Part shown: in pieces, positions 33,900-42,926 of the stretch
Position numbering within the stretch: the first letter of the stretch is position 1
Layout: every line of letters begins with the position of its first letter
Origin: UBA1479 sp038109305
GTDB taxonomy: Bacteria; Pseudomonadota; Alphaproteobacteria; Rhodospirillales; Casp-alpha2
DNA length: 64,000 bases
Assembly: GCA_038109305.1 (NCBI GenBank)
Contig: JAYNIR010000001.1
Span: 62,001-126,000, forward strand
Direction: 5' to 3'
Notes under the pieces: model-generated
Seen by the model: only the letters and a program-made list of their open reading frames with translations
Database searches by the model: none
What the model was told of the DNA's origin: nothing
Program-made: the position numbers and the translations under genes

Positions 33900-35396
33900 A
33901 TGACCGTCAATTCTCATAGCGTTGTCAGGCCCACCGCCGTCGCGGGCCAGTTTTATCCGGATCACCCCGGGGAACTGAAGAACCTGCTTAGCAGGTGCTG
34001 GGACGACGCGCGGGTGACCATCGGCCCGGTGCCGAAGGCAATCATCGCGCCGCACGCGGGCTACGTCTATTCCGGCGCCGTCGCCGCATCGGCCTATGCG
34101 CGGATCAAGCCCGCGCGGGCCCGGATCAAGCGGGTCATCCTGCTGGGCCCCTGCCACCGGGTCGCCGTGCGCGGATTGGCGCTTTCCGGCGCGGACGCCT
34201 TCGCGACCCCCTTGGGCCCCCTTGAAATCGATAAAGACGCGGCGGCGCTTATCGAAGACATGCCGCAGGTGCAGGTGTTTGACGCGACGCATGCCCAGGA
34301 ACATTCCCTGGAAGTCCACCTGCCGTTTTTGATGAGCGTCATCGACGATTTCAAGCTGCTGCCCATCGTCGTCGGGCAGGCGAGCCCGAAGGACGTTGCC
34401 GAGGTTTTGGAAAAACTGTGGGGCGGGCCGGAAACGCTGATCGTCGTTTCATCCGACCTGTCCCATTACCTGAGTTACGACGACGCGCGGAAAATTGACG
34501 GGCGAACCTGCAAGGCCATCGAAACTTTGAACCCCGCCGCCATCGAGGACCAGGGCGCCTGCGGACGGTTCCCGGTCGGCGGGCTGCTGACGCTCGCCAA
34601 GCAACGCGGCATGACGGTTGAAACGGTTGATGTACGTAATTCCGGCGACACGGCCGGGCCGAAAAACCGCGTCGTCGGATACGGTTCGTGGCTGTTCATC
34701 GAGGAGTCGGGCCCCGGCCGTTCGATAGCGCCGGCGGAACACGGTCAAACGGATTTCGAAACGGCGACGAAAAACCTGCTGGCCAAACACGGCAAGATGT
34801 TGGTGTGGCTGGCGGCCAAGTCCATCGAACACGGGCTTGAAACCGGCAAACCCTTTGACGTCGATCCCGGCGAATACGACGCCGAGTTGGCCCGCGTCGG
34901 GGCGTGTTTCGTGACGTTGAAGAAAAACGGCCAATTGCGCGGTTGCATCGGATCGTCCGAGGCGCACCGGCCCTTGGTGACCGACGTCGCGATCAACGGG
35001 TTTTCGTCGGCGTTCCACGACCCGCGCTTCCCCAATCTGAAACAATCCGAACTGCCGCAGACCACCTTGTCCATTTCCGTCCTGTCGCCGCAGACGCCCA
35101 TGGCGATCAAAAACGAGGCGGACCTGCTGAGCCAGCTTCGCCCCAGCGTTGACGGGCTGGTCATTGCCGACGGCGGCCGCCGCGCGCTGTTTTTGCCGTC
35201 CGTTTGGGAACAATTGCCGGACCCTAGGAATTTCCTGGCGCACCTGAAACGCAAGGCCGGCATGACGGCGGATCACTGGTCCCAAGGGTTCCAGGCGCGG
35301 CGGTTCATCGCCGAGGAGGTTTCGTCGGCGCAATTGACCGGTCCGGAAGGTCTCTGGACATTGTCTTACGGTCGGGTCTTAAGGCCGGGTCCTTAA
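33900..35396 (+). CDS. AmmeMemoRadiSam system fusion protein: Memo (B) + AMMECR1 (A)
   Basis: A 498-residue two-domain fusion. The N-terminal Memo domain (about residues 1-270) shows VRPTAVAGQFYPDHPGEL, the putative metal ligands in IAPHAGYVYSG and LGPCHRVAV, VVSSDLSHYLSYD, and a Cys in GACGRFPVGG. Memo is a dioxygenase-like metal-binding fold. The C-terminal AMMECR1 domain (about 285-480) carries the signature GQLRGCIGSSEAHRPL and VFLP-like motifs. In many genomes the two are separate genes beside the radical SAM gene; here they are fused and divergent from amrS. Together the two genes form a complete system. Confidence 0.93.
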   Translation: MTVNSHSVVRPTAVAGQFYPDHPGELKNLLSRCWDDARVTIGPVPKAIIAPHAGYVYSGAVAASAYARIKPARARIKRVILLGPCHRVAVRGLALSGADAFATPLGPLEIDKDAAALIEDMPQVQVFDATHAQEHSLEVHLPFLMSVIDDFKLLPIVVGQASPKDVAEVLEKLWGGPETLIVVSSDLSHYLSYDDARKIDGRTCKAIETLNPAAIEDQGACGRFPVGGLLTLAKQRGMTVETVDVRNSGDTAGPKNRVVGYGSWLFIEESGPGRSIAPAEHGQTDFETATKNLLAKHGKMLVWLAAKSIEHGLETGKPFDVDPGEYDAELARVGACFVTLKKNGQLRGCIGSSEAHRPLVTDVAINGFSSAFHDPRFPNLKQSELPQTTLSISVLSPQTPMAIKNEADLLSQLRPSVDGLVIADGGRRALFLPSVWEQLPDPRNFLAHLKRKAGMTADHWSQGFQARRFIAEEVSSAQLTGPEGLWTLSYGRVLRPGP

Positions 35397-35470
35397 ACCC
35401 GTTGCGGTTGACTTCCCGCGCCCGCCGGGCCACAAGCGTCCATCGCCCTGACCTGCCGGAGAACGGATCC

Positions 35471-36259
35471 GTGGTGAACATCGGACTAGGCCTGCTGAAC
35501 CAGGTGGCCGACATCGCCGAACGCGCCGGCCGTGAAATCCTGAAAATCTACGATACCGATTTCAACGTCGAAACCAAGGGCGACCAATCCCCCGTCACCG
35601 AAGCCGACCGGGTTGCGGAAGATTTGATCGCCGAGGCACTACTTCGCGAGATCACGGGTGAATTCAAGATCATCGGCGAGGAAGCCGTGGCGGCCGACGG
35701 CATGACGCAGCCGAGCCCCAACCATCCCTTCTGGCTGGTCGATCCGCTGGACGGAACCAAGGAGTTCGTCAAACGGTCGGGCGAGTTTACGGTCAACATC
35801 GCGCTGATCGAAAACGCACTGCCGGTCATGGGCATCGTGCATCTGCCGGTGCTGGGCGAAACGTTCATGGGCGCCAACCTGGGCTCATTCAAAAAAACCG
35901 GCGATGAGGCCCCGCATCCGATCCAATCGCGGGGCGCCCCGGCGAAGGGGTTGACCGCCGCGGTCAGCCGGTCCCACGGCGCCGAGGAAGCGGACGAATT
36001 CCTGGAAAAATTCACCATCGCGCGACGCATCGGCGCGGGCAGCTCCCTCAAATTCTGCCGCGTCGCCGAGGGTGCTGCGGACATCTACCCCCGTTTCGGG
36101 CGGACCATGGAATGGGACACGGCGGCGGGGCACGCGGTCGTCCGCTTCGCCGGGGGCAACGTCGTCCGAACCGACGGCGCGCCCCTGACCTATGGCAAGC
36201 CGGGGCTGGAAAACCCGCATTTCATCGTCGTTGGGCAAGGGGTTGACCTTGGCTTCTGA
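35471..36259 (+). CDS. cysQ: 3'(2'),5'-bisphosphate nucleotidase CysQ
   Basis: A 262-residue inositol-monophosphatase-fold enzyme that converts PAP to AMP, recycling the by-product of sulfate assimilation. Motifs in order are KGDQSPVTEADRVAEDLI, FKIIGEEAV, FWLVDPLDGTKEFVKR (metal-binding DPLDGT) and MEWDTAAGHAVV. I chose the GTG at 35471, which has GGAG nine bases before it and directly precedes NIGLGLLNQVADIAE; GTG 35474 or a TTG at 35402 are alternatives. The final codons overlap the start of the next gene. Confidence 0.9.
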   Translation: MVNIGLGLLNQVADIAERAGREILKIYDTDFNVETKGDQSPVTEADRVAEDLIAEALLREITGEFKIIGEEAVAADGMTQPSPNHPFWLVDPLDGTKEFVKRSGEFTVNIALIENALPVMGIVHLPVLGETFMGANLGSFKKTGDEAPHPIQSRGAPAKGLTAAVSRSHGAEEADEFLEKFTIARRIGAGSSLKFCRVAEGAADIYPRFGRTMEWDTAAGHAVVRFAGGNVVRTDGAPLTYGKPGLENPHFIVVGQGVDLGF

Positions 36260-37265
36260 TCCCGCCCCTCTTGTTGTTGCCGCCCCCGTTGTTCCCGCTG
36301 ACGACGGCGCCATCGCCCGGGCCGCCGGGGTGCTGGCGGCGGGCGGGCTGGTGGTGTTCCCGACGGAAACGGTCTATGGCCTCGGCGCCGACGCCACCAA
36401 CGACGCCGCCTGCGCGCGCATTTACGCCGCCAAAAACCGCCCGGACTTCAATCCGCTGATTGTCCATGTGCTGGATGCGGCGGACGCCGGCCGGTTTGTC
36501 GAGTTCACGGCGCTTGGGCAAAAACTGATCGACGTTTTCTGGCCGGGTCCGCTGACGGTCGTACTGCCGAGGCGGACGGACTGCGCGCTGTCGCGGCTGG
36601 TTTCCGCCGGGTTGGACACCGCCGCCATCCGCGCGCCCTCACACCCCGTCGGCCGCGCGCTCCTTGCCAAATCAAACCTGCCGATCGCGGCGCCCAGCGC
36701 CAACCGGTCCGGGCACCTGAGCCCGACCCATGCCGAACACGCCGCCCTGTCCCTGCCGGGACCGGCGGCGGGGGGGCCACAATTGGTTTTGGATGCCGGG
36801 CCCTGCGGCGTCGGGTTGGAATCGACCGTCGTCGACGCGACCGGAAGCAAACCGGTGATCCTCCGCCCCGGCGGCGTCACGGCGGAACGGATCGCCGCCG
36901 TCACGGGCAGCGTCGCGGAGGCCGATCCGGCGGACCTGGATCAACCCCGCTCCCCCGGGATGCTGGCCCGACACTACGCACCCACGAAACCACTTCGGCT
37001 GATGGCGGTAGACGCACGGCCCGACGAGGCGCTGCTTGCCTTCGGCCCGGACGCGCCGGCAAAGGCCGCGGGCCCCTGCCTCAATCTAAGCCCGGGCGGC
37101 GACCTGATCGAGGCCGCCGCCAACCTGTTCGCCATGCTCCACGACTTGGATGAAAGCGACGCCGCTGCCATCGCGGTCATGCCGGTGCCGGAAACCGACC
37201 TGGGCCAGGCGATCAACGACCGGCTTCGGCGCGCCGCCGAGGGATCGAAGGAGCCCGCCGGATGA
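36249..37265 (+). CDS. threonylcarbamoyl-AMP synthase, Sua5 type
   Basis: A 338-residue Sua5/YrdC/YwlC protein that makes threonylcarbamoyl-AMP for the universal t6A37 tRNA modification. The YrdC domain shows VVFPTETVYGLGADATN, KNRPDFNPLIVHV, FWPGPLTVVLPRR and the PSANRSGHLSPTHAEH motif. A C-terminal Sua5 domain (from about residue 235, PGMLARHYAPTKPLRL onward) marks it as the long Sua5 form. A TTG at 36249, six bases after AAGGGG, gives MASDPAP and overlaps cysQ by eleven bases; no ATG is available near the conserved N-terminus. Confidence 0.92.
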   Translation: MASDPAPLVVAAPVVPADDGAIARAAGVLAAGGLVVFPTETVYGLGADATNDAACARIYAAKNRPDFNPLIVHVLDAADAGRFVEFTALGQKLIDVFWPGPLTVVLPRRTDCALSRLVSAGLDTAAIRAPSHPVGRALLAKSNLPIAAPSANRSGHLSPTHAEHAALSLPGPAAGGPQLVLDAGPCGVGLESTVVDATGSKPVILRPGGVTAERIAAVTGSVAEADPADLDQPRSPGMLARHYAPTKPLRLMAVDARPDEALLAFGPDAPAKAAGPCLNLSPGGDLIEAAANLFAMLHDLDESDAAAIAVMPVPETDLGQAINDRLRRAAEGSKEPAG

Positions 37266-37837
37266 CGGGCGCGAAGCTGCCGATCATCGTCATGGACCTT
37301 GAATGGACCGCCTGGGACGGCTCCCGCGCCCGCTGTTGGTCCGGACCTGGCGAAGAAATGGAGTTAGTGCAGATCGGCGCGGTCAAACTCGCGGACACTC
37401 CGTCACTGAACGAAATCGATGCATTTGAAATTTTGATCCGTCCGCGCATCAACCCGACGCTCGACCAGTATTTTCTGGACCTGACCGGCATCACGCAAAA
37501 ACAGGTCGACCGCGAGGGCATGGACCTTCGCGTCGGGCTGGCGATGCTGTGCGATTTTGTCGGCGACGTCCGCGACTTATACGGTTTCGGTGACGAAACC
37601 CTTCATATCGTCGTCAATTGCCGGCTTTACGGCATGGTGAACCCGCTCGCCTATTGCCGCGGCGTCGACGTGCGCCCTGAAGTCATTGACCTGATCGGCG
37701 TTGACCGCGTTCCCAACAGTTCGGAGCTGCCCGGTCTTATGGGGTTTGACCCGCCCGGCGCGATCCACCAGGGCTTGGCCGACAGCCGCTGCGTCGCCGA
37801 AGCGTTGCGGCGGCTTCGCGCGGACGGCAAATTCTAA
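37262..37837 (+). CDS. DEDDh-type exonuclease domain protein
   Basis: A 191-residue 3'-5' exonuclease-fold protein. Motif I is IIVMDLEWTAWDG with the Asp-x-Glu pair. Motif II surrounds DLTGITQKQVD, and the last motif IHQGLADSRCVAEAL has the His-x4-Asp spacing of DEDDh enzymes such as oligoribonuclease, the DnaQ proofreading subunit and KapD-like proteins. It overlaps sua5 by four bases, so cysQ, sua5 and this gene form one coupled unit. Whether RNA or DNA is the substrate is unclear. Confidence 0.82.
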   Translation: MTGAKLPIIVMDLEWTAWDGSRARCWSGPGEEMELVQIGAVKLADTPSLNEIDAFEILIRPRINPTLDQYFLDLTGITQKQVDREGMDLRVGLAMLCDFVGDVRDLYGFGDETLHIVVNCRLYGMVNPLAYCRGVDVRPEVIDLIGVDRVPNSSELPGLMGFDPPGAIHQGLADSRCVAEALRRLRADGKF

Positions 37838-37852
37838 GGACCGAGAGGAAAG

Positions 37853-39064
37853 TTACTCGGCGGGCTGCGCCGCTGCCTGTTCCGTCAGGTGATGACGGTC
37901 GGGCAGGAAGAAGGTGACGCAGCTTTCGAAGATCGCGAGCCCGCCCAGCACCATGAACACCATGGTGAACCCGCCGACGACCGAATGCAGCCATCCGGTT
38001 AGCGGCAAGGCCGCCGCGCCGACCATCAGACCGACCAAGTATTTCAGCGCGAACACGCGGGAGCGGAATTCCTTGTTGGTGAACCGCGCGATGATCGTGT
38101 CATGGATCGGGATGATGCCGAACACGACGAACATCATCGCCGTCGACGCGCCCAGCATGCCTTCGCCGTAGGCGTAGCCGACAAGGAAGATCAGAGGCGC
38201 CTGCAGCGCCACGGCGAAGACGTAGATGGGCTTCAGGCGGTATTTGTCCAATAAATGCCCCATCATCACCTGCGCCATGGAGGCGATGACGAAAACGCCG
38301 AAGGTCCACATGCCGACTTCCGACAGGTTGCTGGCAAGGCTGCCGAGCCGTTCATCGAACAGTTTGGGCAGCGAGTTGGTGACTGAATTAAAGATCACCA
38401 TGCCGGGCGCGGACGCGACCAGCACGACGATGATGGCGCGGCGGACCTGTTCAGGCGTGGCGCCGATGAACTTGTCCTTCTTGGCGAGCGCGTGCGGTTC
38501 CAGCGCTTTCCGGGAAAAGATCATGTAGGCGATGCCGACGGCGATGGAAACGCAGCCCGGCACGATGAACGCGGCGCGCCAGCTGATCGTATCGGTCAAA
38601 TAACCCGCGACGACGGCGGCACAAGCGACGCCCAGATTGCCGAACACCCCGTTGATGCCGAGCTCCTTGCCCAGCGACTTGGCGTTTTCCGCGACCATGG
38701 CGATGCCCACCGGGTGATAGACGGCGGCGAACACGCCGATGGCGAGAAGCCCCGCCGCCACCTGATAGGGCCCGTTGGCGAGCCCGGTCAGGATCGACAC
38801 CGATCCGATGCCGATGAAGAACACCGTCATCATGCCGTGCTTGGACCATTTATCACCGAGCCATCCGGCCGGCAGCGAAACCGCGCCGAAGGCGATGAAG
38901 CTCGCTGTCGACAGCGCCAGCAGGAAGCCGTAGGAGCCATCGAAAGCCGGGTCCTTCGCCATGGCGACGACCGCCGTTGCGTAAAGTAGCATGAACAGGT
39001 GGTCGAGCAGATGCCCGATGTTCAGAAACAGAAACTGGACGCCGTGCCGGTCGGTGTAGCTCAT
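37853..39064 (-). CDS. MFS transporter, partner of a divergent AraC regulator
   Basis: A 403-residue 12-TM major facilitator. The N-terminus HGVQFLFLNIGHLLDHLFMLLY, loop 2-3 ASFIAFGAVSLPAGWLGDKWSKHG, and VFAAVYHPVGIAMVAENAK in helix 4 resemble the fosmidomycin-resistance/Fsr group of efflux pumps. The ATG at 39064 (MSYTDRHGV) is used because the upstream frame is non-family. It faces away from an AraC-type regulator across a 157-base interval with a palindrome, a layout like E. coli nimT-nimR (drug efflux and its regulator). Drug efflux is therefore plausible but not shown. Confidence 0.87.
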   Translation of the reverse strand: MSYTDRHGVQFLFLNIGHLLDHLFMLLYATAVVAMAKDPAFDGSYGFLLALSTASFIAFGAVSLPAGWLGDKWSKHGMMTVFFIGIGSVSILTGLANGPYQVAAGLLAIGVFAAVYHPVGIAMVAENAKSLGKELGINGVFGNLGVACAAVVAGYLTDTISWRAAFIVPGCVSIAVGIAYMIFSRKALEPHALAKKDKFIGATPEQVRRAIIVVLVASAPGMVIFNSVTNSLPKLFDERLGSLASNLSEVGMWTFGVFVIASMAQVMMGHLLDKYRLKPIYVFAVALQAPLIFLVGYAYGEGMLGASTAMMFVVFGIIPIHDTIIARFTNKEFRSRVFALKYLVGLMVGAAALPLTGWLHSVVGGFTMVFMVLGGLAIFESCVTFFLPDRHHLTEQAAAQPAE

Positions 39065-39191
39065 GGTCTTGGTCTTTCTATTTGTTCGCAGGAAGGCACG
39101 GCCCCAGACGGGCGCCCATCCCCAATGATCTTCAGCCTGCATGCCGCAAGTTGTCTCGACAGTCTTGCGCTATTCTGTCAAATTATATCGA

Positions 39192-39205
39192 GAATTGGAC
39201 AATTC
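39192..39205. promoter_or_regulatory. palindrome in the divergent MFS/AraC interval, candidate operator
   Basis: GAATTG-GA-CAATTC is a perfect 6-2-6 inverted repeat 17 bases before the AraC-type start. The surrounding 39165-39215 stretch is AT-rich. It is a reasonable binding site for the neighbouring regulator controlling both genes. Confidence 0.4.
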
Positions 39206-39221
39206 CTTTTATGAGGCTTAA

Positions 39222-40043
39222 ATGCCGGACGGCGTCATCCCCACGCGCGATCAGGACCGCATCGACGAAATCCAGGCGATGCAGGCGACGCCGCGGCCCA
39301 TCGTCGCCCTGGCTACGGACTATGCGGCGGGCGCCGCCACCCGGTCGCATGTTCATCCGCGCGCGCAGTTGGTCTACGCGACATCTGGCGTCATGGCCGT
39401 CACCGCCAAGGTGGAGGACAAAACCACGGGCGTCTGGGTGGTGCCGCCGGAACGCGCCGTCTGGATGCCGGGCGGCATGGAACATCAGGTGTCGTTCCCG
39501 ACGGATGTGGAAATGCGGAGCCTCTGGGTCCGCCCCGACGCGGCGGACGGCCTGCCCGATCACTGCTGCGTCGTCACCGTGTCGCCGCTGTTGCGCGAAT
39601 TGATCCGGGCAGCGGTCGACCTTCCGCTTGAATACGATCAGGATGGCCCGGCCGGGCGGCTGATGGCGGTCATTCTGGATCAGTTGGAAGCATTGGATCA
39701 GGCACCCCTGCACCTGCCGCTGCCGGAAGACGCGCGGTTGAAACGCATCACCGGTGCGTTGACGCTCGACCCGGCGGATGCCCGCACTCTCGACGACTGG
39801 GCGAAGACGGCGGGCGCCAGCGCGCGCACACTCGCCCGCCTGTTCGTGAATGAAACCGGCATGACCTTCGGCGCGTGGCGGCAGCAGGCAAGATTATTGA
39901 AGGCGCTGAAACTATTGGCGGCGGGACAGCCGGTCACCGCGACGGCGCTGGATTTGGGATACGACAGCCCGTCGGCGTTCATCGCCATGTTCCGGAAGGC
40001 GCTGGGCGTGTCGCCGGGGCGGTATTTTTCCACCGACGTATGA
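39222..40043 (+). CDS. AraC family transcriptional regulator with N-terminal cupin
   Basis: A 273-residue regulator. The N-terminal cupin has RSHVHPRAQLVYATSGVMAV, with the cupin-type His residues, and WMPGGMEHQVSF. The C-terminal two-HTH AraC domain (about residues 170-273) shows LDDWAKTAGASARTLARLF as the first HTH and VTATALDLGYDSPSAFIAMFRKALG, the AraC signature, as the second. It is divergent from an MFS exporter gene, as in NimR-type repressor/efflux pairs, and probably controls it in response to a small molecule. Confidence 0.9.
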   Translation: MPDGVIPTRDQDRIDEIQAMQATPRPIVALATDYAAGAATRSHVHPRAQLVYATSGVMAVTAKVEDKTTGVWVVPPERAVWMPGGMEHQVSFPTDVEMRSLWVRPDAADGLPDHCCVVTVSPLLRELIRAAVDLPLEYDQDGPAGRLMAVILDQLEALDQAPLHLPLPEDARLKRITGALTLDPADARTLDDWAKTAGASARTLARLFVNETGMTFGAWRQQARLLKALKLLAAGQPVTATALDLGYDSPSAFIAMFRKALGVSPGRYFSTDV

Positions 40044-40282
40044 CCGCCTGCGTAATTTGTGATTCCGATCCCATGGCGAAGGGACCGGCGTTTTGATATA
40101 GGAACCTTCGATACGGCAATATTCCGTTTCCCCATGCCGAGCGGATCCAGGCACGGAAACCCAGAAAATCCGAGATCACCAAGAGCGGACGGTTCAGTTA
40201 CGCGCGCCGGCGCTGTGCCCCGGCATGATCCATAACGGGCCCGTGCCAGCGCGGGACCCGGCAGACTGCTAGGACTACTCCG
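40044..40282. other. intergenic region, nothing recognised
   Basis: Between the AraC-type gene and the small exported protein I see no coding frame, tRNA or strong hairpin. Confidence 0.4.
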
Positions 40283-40567
40283 ATGAAGACCACGAATATC
40301 ATTGCCATGACCGCCTTTGCCTTCGCGCTTTCCATGCCAGGCCTGATCGCCACGGCCGAGGCGCGCGACATCAACGACGAAATCGCCTGTGCCCAAGCGA
40401 CGAAAGACACGCAGCAGGCGATCAACGAAAACCCGGAACTGACGGACGGTGGCGAGGCCGACCTACGCGCCCTGATGACGAAGGCCGAAACCGAATGCCG
40501 CGGCTGCCAGTACCAGGAAGCGAAACAGTCGCTTGAAGTCGCCCGCGGCATGGTCGCCTCCGAATAA
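40283..40567 (+). CDS. small exported protein of unknown function
   Basis: A 94-residue protein with a clear signal peptide (MKTTNIIAMTAFAFALSMPG, cleavage near AEA) and a helical, acidic mature part containing Cys in EIACAQATKD and a Cys pair ECRGCQYQEAKQSL. The even helical spacing suggests a small disulfide-bonded bundle. No family is recognised. Codon use fits its neighbours. The 240 bases before it hold no recognisable gene. Confidence 0.65.
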   Translation: MKTTNIIAMTAFAFALSMPGLIATAEARDINDEIACAQATKDTQQAINENPELTDGGEADLRALMTKAETECRGCQYQEAKQSLEVARGMVASE

Positions 40568-40643
40568 CCATTCGACGGCCGAACCAACGACCATGGGTCT
40601 CCCGTCCCCCGGGGCGCAAAGGCGCGCTTCGGGGCGGCGGGAA

Positions 40644-41405
40644 TTATAAGTACCCCATCCCCCTAAGCGCATCGTAGGTCAGCTTCACACCGGTGAAGGC
40701 GAGGAAGCCGTAAACGATCTTGAAAAATAGCTTGTCGTTCAGCCGCGTCTGCGCCCACAGGCCGATCCCGATGCCGACGGGCGCCAGCGGCATGAGCACC
40801 AGCGACGTGAGCAGCAAGTCTTGTGAGAACTGGTTCAGGTTCCAGTAGGCCGGGATTTTCGACAGGTTGACGATCCAGAAAAACACCCCGACCGTGCCGA
40901 CGAAGGCGCGTTTCTGCAAACCCCTGGGCAGCAGGTAGACCTGCAGCGGTGGGCCGCCCGCGTGCGCAAAGAAACTGGTGAACCCCGCGAGCGTCCCCCA
41001 GAAAGTGCCGCGGATGCCCGCCGGTTTAGCGCCGTCTTTTTTAGGCCGCAGCGGCAGCCAGTAATCGGCGGTGAAGATCAGCGCGATGACGCCGACCATC
41101 AGCTTGAGCCCGTCCTGCGTCAGAAACTGAAATCCGTACCAACCGAGCGCCGTGCCGATAAACGCGCCGGGCAGCAGCACCCGCATGTCGGGCCGGGAAA
41201 AATCCTTTCGGTAGACCCAGACGGTGATGAAGTCCGTCGTAATCAGCACCGGCAGCATGATCGTCGCGGCCACGGGCGTCGGGATTACCAATGACAGCAT
41301 GGGCACCGCCAAAATCACCACGCCGGCGCCGAACCCGCCCTTGGAAATGCCGACGGCCAGCGCCGCCGGCACGGCGATCAGATAGAAAAGCAGATCGGCG
41401 ATCAT
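40644..41405 (-). CDS. sulfite exporter TauE/SafE family membrane protein
   Basis: A 253-residue TauE/SafE (DUF81) permease with seven to eight spans. The first repeat reads GISKGGFGAGVVILAVPMLSL and the second GTLAGFTSFFAHAGGPPLQVYLL, the two conserved half-motifs of the family. Members export sulfite, sulfoacetate or related anions. It is 14 bases downstream of an MFS gene on the same strand; the cysQ gene in the same window is also sulfur-related but not adjacent. The substrate is not determined. Confidence 0.92.
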   Translation of the reverse strand: MIADLLFYLIAVPAALAVGISKGGFGAGVVILAVPMLSLVIPTPVAATIMLPVLITTDFITVWVYRKDFSRPDMRVLLPGAFIGTALGWYGFQFLTQDGLKLMVGVIALIFTADYWLPLRPKKDGAKPAGIRGTFWGTLAGFTSFFAHAGGPPLQVYLLPRGLQKRAFVGTVGVFFWIVNLSKIPAYWNLNQFSQDLLLTSLVLMPLAPVGIGIGLWAQTRLNDKLFFKIVYGFLAFTGVKLTYDALRGMGYL

Positions 41406-41419
41406 GGGCTGGTCGGTTC

Positions 41420-42925
41420 TTAAGTCGGTTGCGGCGGCCCGGATTTTCGGGCGCGGCGGAACAACAGTTCAAACGGATGGCCGGCGAACGCCCGCAGGCC
41501 CGCGACGGAGGTCAGATTGCGCATGCCCTGGCGGGCCGACATCAGAAGTTCGTCGATGACGATGTTTTCCTCGACCGCGCCGACTTCCTTGATCGCGCGG
41601 AGCCAGTGCAGCGACAGAAGCCCCAGCACCGCCGCCCCGCCGAAGAAGAAATCCCAGTGCCGCAGGTTAAGCGCCTGGAACACATGGCGGGTTTCCGGTT
41701 CGGTCCAGCGGAGGATCAGCGTCAATTCCCGGTCGGCGAAGAAGTCGGCAAAAAGGCCGCCGATCACCGGCGCGATGCCGGCGGCGAGCGCCGTCGTCAG
41801 CGTCGCGACGGAGAGGTAACTGGCGGCCTCCCCCTTTGGCGCCAGCTTGAGCCATATATTGCCTGACGCTAACGTCACCCCGGCGGTAGAAATCCCGGTC
41901 AGGATATGGATCACCAACAGAAGCGGCATGGTCAGCATGTGTTTTTCGGGCATGGTCACGAACACCCAAAGGAAGATCGACAGCACGAACAAGGGCGCGG
42001 CGACACCCAACACCGCCTTGTTGGAGAGCTTGTCGGCGATCCGTCCCCAGGTGCGCAACATCGTCAGGTTGGCGGCCTGGCTGACGATCATCAGGATGGT
42101 CACCCAGGTGACGCTGAGCCCGACGCGTTTGTAGAGATAGACCGTAAAGAAGGGTGCGGCCAGGTTGATCGCGAAGTTCCACGCGGCGAGGAAGATCATC
42201 AAGGTTTTGAAATTCGCATCCCTGAACGGCCGGGCGAGCAATTCTCTCAGCGGCACCCGCATTTCGACCTTGGGCATCGCCGGTTCGGGCATGCGCGACA
42301 TGCAATAGATACTGCTGCATCCGGCGGCGAAGGCGACGCAAAGCAGGATCGAATAGGCGTAAACGTCGCTGCCGGGGGCGAGCATGGGCCAGTGGTCGAC
42401 GAACAACCCGGCGGTGAGGCTGACGACCATGCCGACGGCGGTCATCCACACCATCCGGTTGGCGAAGATCGCGCCCATGCGGTGTTCGGGGATCATGTCG
42501 CGGATCCAGGAGTTCCAGGCGCAGCCGACAATCGACCCGAAACTATAGCGCAGCAAGAGCGCCACCAGGATCATGGCGACGGCGATGTCCTGCGACGGCA
42601 CGAAAGCGGCGGCGGCCATGATCAGCAGCGCCGGGCGGCTCATGGCGCCGGACAGAACCGCAATCAGCCGCCGTTTGCGGATGCGCTCCACCGCCAACAC
42701 GGCAGGCAGCTGCGTCAATTGACCCAACTGCGGCAGCGCCGCCAGCAAGCCGATGGACAGGTTGCTCGCCCCGAAGTGCAGCGCGTAAGCGACCAGGATG
42801 GGACCTAAGGCTAGCGTCTCCATGGTCTGCGCGCAGATGCCGTTCCGGAGCATCCACTTGAGGCCGGTTTCGACCTCGGCGTCGTCCAATCTTTCCGAAG
42901 GGGCCAGGCGGTCGGCGATCGACAT
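41420..42925 (-). CDS. MFS transporter of unknown specificity
   Basis: A 501-residue major facilitator, longer than most. The N-terminal cytoplasmic segment (MSIADRLAPSERLDDAEVET) precedes helix 1 near residue 35. Loop 2-3 reads VERIRKRRLIAVLSGAMSRP, and the second half includes GRIADKLSNKAVLGVAAPLF. After helix 12 a polar tail of about 50 residues (AIKEVGAVEENIVID onward) is likely cytoplasmic. It starts one base after the ArsC-like gene and is followed closely by the TauE gene. Confidence 0.82.
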   Translation of the reverse strand: MSIADRLAPSERLDDAEVETGLKWMLRNGICAQTMETLALGPILVAYALHFGASNLSIGLLAALPQLGQLTQLPAVLAVERIRKRRLIAVLSGAMSRPALLIMAAAAFVPSQDIAVAMILVALLLRYSFGSIVGCAWNSWIRDMIPEHRMGAIFANRMVWMTAVGMVVSLTAGLFVDHWPMLAPGSDVYAYSILLCVAFAAGCSSIYCMSRMPEPAMPKVEMRVPLRELLARPFRDANFKTLMIFLAAWNFAINLAAPFFTVYLYKRVGLSVTWVTILMIVSQAANLTMLRTWGRIADKLSNKAVLGVAAPLFVLSIFLWVFVTMPEKHMLTMPLLLVIHILTGISTAGVTLASGNIWLKLAPKGEAASYLSVATLTTALAAGIAPVIGGLFADFFADRELTLILRWTEPETRHVFQALNLRHWDFFFGGAAVLGLLSLHWLRAIKEVGAVEENIVIDELLMSARQGMRNLTSVAGLRAFAGHPFELLFRRARKSGPPQPT

Positions 42926-42926
42926 C

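Noticed and set aside
40044..40282. Possible tRNA or small RNA between the AraC gene and the small exported protein
   Set aside because: No cloverleaf arms or T-loop consensus (GGTTCRA) in a suitable arrangement could be found.
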